A DNA stretch of 64,000 nt from Lachnospiraceae bacterium (GTDB lineage Bacteria; Bacillota; Clostridia; Lachnospirales; Lachnospiraceae): NCBI GenBank assembly GCA_017626325.1, contig JAGAIZ010000019.1, positions 26,746-90,745 on the forward strand, written 5' to 3'. A program made the position numbers and the translations under genes. Each line of letters opens with the position of its first letter. Within the stretch, counting starts at the first letter, position 1. Below, piece after piece: positions 63,353-64,000 of this stretch. The notes beneath the pieces were generated by a model. That model was given only the letters and a program-made list of their open reading frames with translations. It did no database searches and was not told where the DNA came from.

Positions 63353-63799
63353 TTATATTGTCAGATCATTTTCCAGCTTATAAGTAACTGCCTTGTCGAA
63401 GACGCCTGCCAGAACCTTGCTGAATAATCCCGCGATTACGAATACAAGAATAATAACAAGTACTGCCGGAGTCAGATAGATGAAAAGCCTGCAGGCGGTA
63501 ATCACCGCGATAAAGAAGCTGTAAATGCTCATGCGTTCCAGACTCGTTACATTATCTCTGATAAAGCAGTCATCATCCAGCACGGAGCGGAACATACTGC
63601 GAAGTTCCTTCACGATCAGCACCGCGAAGATGCCGGAGAGAAAGAAAATCACACAGAGGGAATAATAATTGTCCGCAAAATAAGAATTATACCGGCCATA
63701 AAACCTGATACTCAAAGGAAGCGTTATAATAACTATAATGCCCATATAAAACATCATGTCTAATAAATACTTGGTATATAGAGTGAGTCTGTCTTTCAT
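63353..63799 (-). CDS. DUF2975 family membrane protein
   Basis: A 148-residue membrane protein with four hydrophobic segments (YLLDMMFYMGIIVIITLPLS, YYSLCVIFFLSGIFAVLIV, YSFFIAVITACRLFIYL, AVLVIILVFVIAGLFSKVLA) and the late motif GVFDKAVTYKLENDLTI. This matches DUF2975, which is nearly always followed by a small YozG-like HTH gene. A membrane sensor that controls the HTH has been proposed in general but is unproven. It is the first gene of the unit DUF2975-HTH-DUF4173. AGGAAATCATT precedes the ATG, and a MITE-like element lies directly upstream. Confidence 0.88.
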   Translation of the reverse strand: MKDRLTLYTKYLLDMMFYMGIIVIITLPLSIRFYGRYNSYFADNYYSLCVIFFLSGIFAVLIVKELRSMFRSVLDDDCFIRDNVTSLERMSIYSFFIAVITACRLFIYLTPAVLVIILVFVIAGLFSKVLAGVFDKAVTYKLENDLTI

Positions 63800-63827
63800 A
63801 ATGATTTCCTTTCCTGTTTGATAAGAT

Positions 63828-64000
63828 TAGGTAATTGCGAAACTCGCTACAGTGTAACTTGAATTGTGCAAATTGTATAACCATAAGCAGCCCCTTGGAA
63901 GACGCCGGCACTTGGCGAGGTCTTTTCGAGCCTAGTGTCCGCTGCGTCTGGAACGGAGCGAAAGCGCGGCTGTGCTGGTTATACAATTTGTGCAATTTCA
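63828..64000. mobile_element. MITE-like element, copy 2 (core inverted, cut by window edge)
   Basis: The ends ATTGTGCAAATTGTATAACC (from 63863) and GGTTATACAATTTGTGCAAT (to 63996) match copy 1. The core between them is the reverse complement of the core at 61193-61287 with a few changes. The outer GAAACTC flank is present on the left; the right flank lies outside the window. Confidence 0.75.

Overview
The window is a stretch of a bacterial chromosome that carries the replication origin. The order rpmH-rnpA-yidD-yidC-jag-mnmE-mnmG-rsmG on one side and dnaA-dnaN-yaaA-recF-gyrB-gyrA on the other is the classical Firmicutes oriC neighbourhood. The low to moderate G+C, DUF3881 and DUF4446 proteins, a ferredoxin-type aldo/keto reductase, a high-molecular-weight rubredoxin and a CsrA-linked flagellin point to a motile, anaerobic member of the Clostridia, most likely Lachnospiraceae. 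Left of the origin most genes lie on the minus strand and right of it on the plus strand, so core genes are transcribed away from oriC.

Layout. 1-2200: the 5' part of an AraC regulator, then two near-identical flanking blocks in tandem, each with its own promoter and terminator but with unrelated small ORFs inside. 2221-4980: flagellin, a leader with hairpins presenting GGA motifs, csrA, and a stand-alone tyrosine recombinase. 5268-12084: tRNA-Pro, MATE exporter, cation/proton antiporter, thioredoxin, trmB, a D,D-carboxypeptidase and a DEDDh exonuclease. 12320-16718: an internally deleted AlbA_2-type regulator, a class M sirtuin/macrodomain pair, and a NAD(P)H-binding oxidoreductase divergent from an Rrf2 repressor with three matching operators. 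16.7-33.0 kb: an accessory, apparently G+C-richer block bounded by two matching hairpin repeats, the right one touching the 3' end of tRNA-Arg. It holds a toxin-antitoxin pair, two gene remnants joined end to end, redox and detoxification-type enzymes, cyclophilin-like lipoproteins, an ABC exporter, an acyl/adenylate ligase, a C-N hydrolase lipoprotein and a divergent LysR regulator. 33.1-48.9 kb: serS, HD-GYP protein, DUF4446, parB, parA, parS sites, a two-component pair, a hydrolase and the tRNA modification/membrane insertion cluster down to rpmH. 49.1-58.1 kb: oriC, dnaA to gyrA. 58.1-64 kb: a phosphoesterase, an HTH membrane protein, a rubredoxin-flavoprotein, and a DUF4173/HTH/DUF2975 unit flanked by two inverted copies of a MITE-like element.

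How parts work together. ParA, ParB and parS sites near oriC form the segregation module beside DnaA boxes on both sides of dnaA. CsrA probably controls flagellin translation through its leader. In the accessory block LysR probably controls at least two promoters that share an AAATACTTA box overlapping the -35 element. The most novel-looking signals are the tandem cassettes with conserved flanks and different payload ORFs (804-2170), the repeat-bounded LysR island at tRNA-Arg, and the paired inverted mini-elements around the DUF4173 unit.
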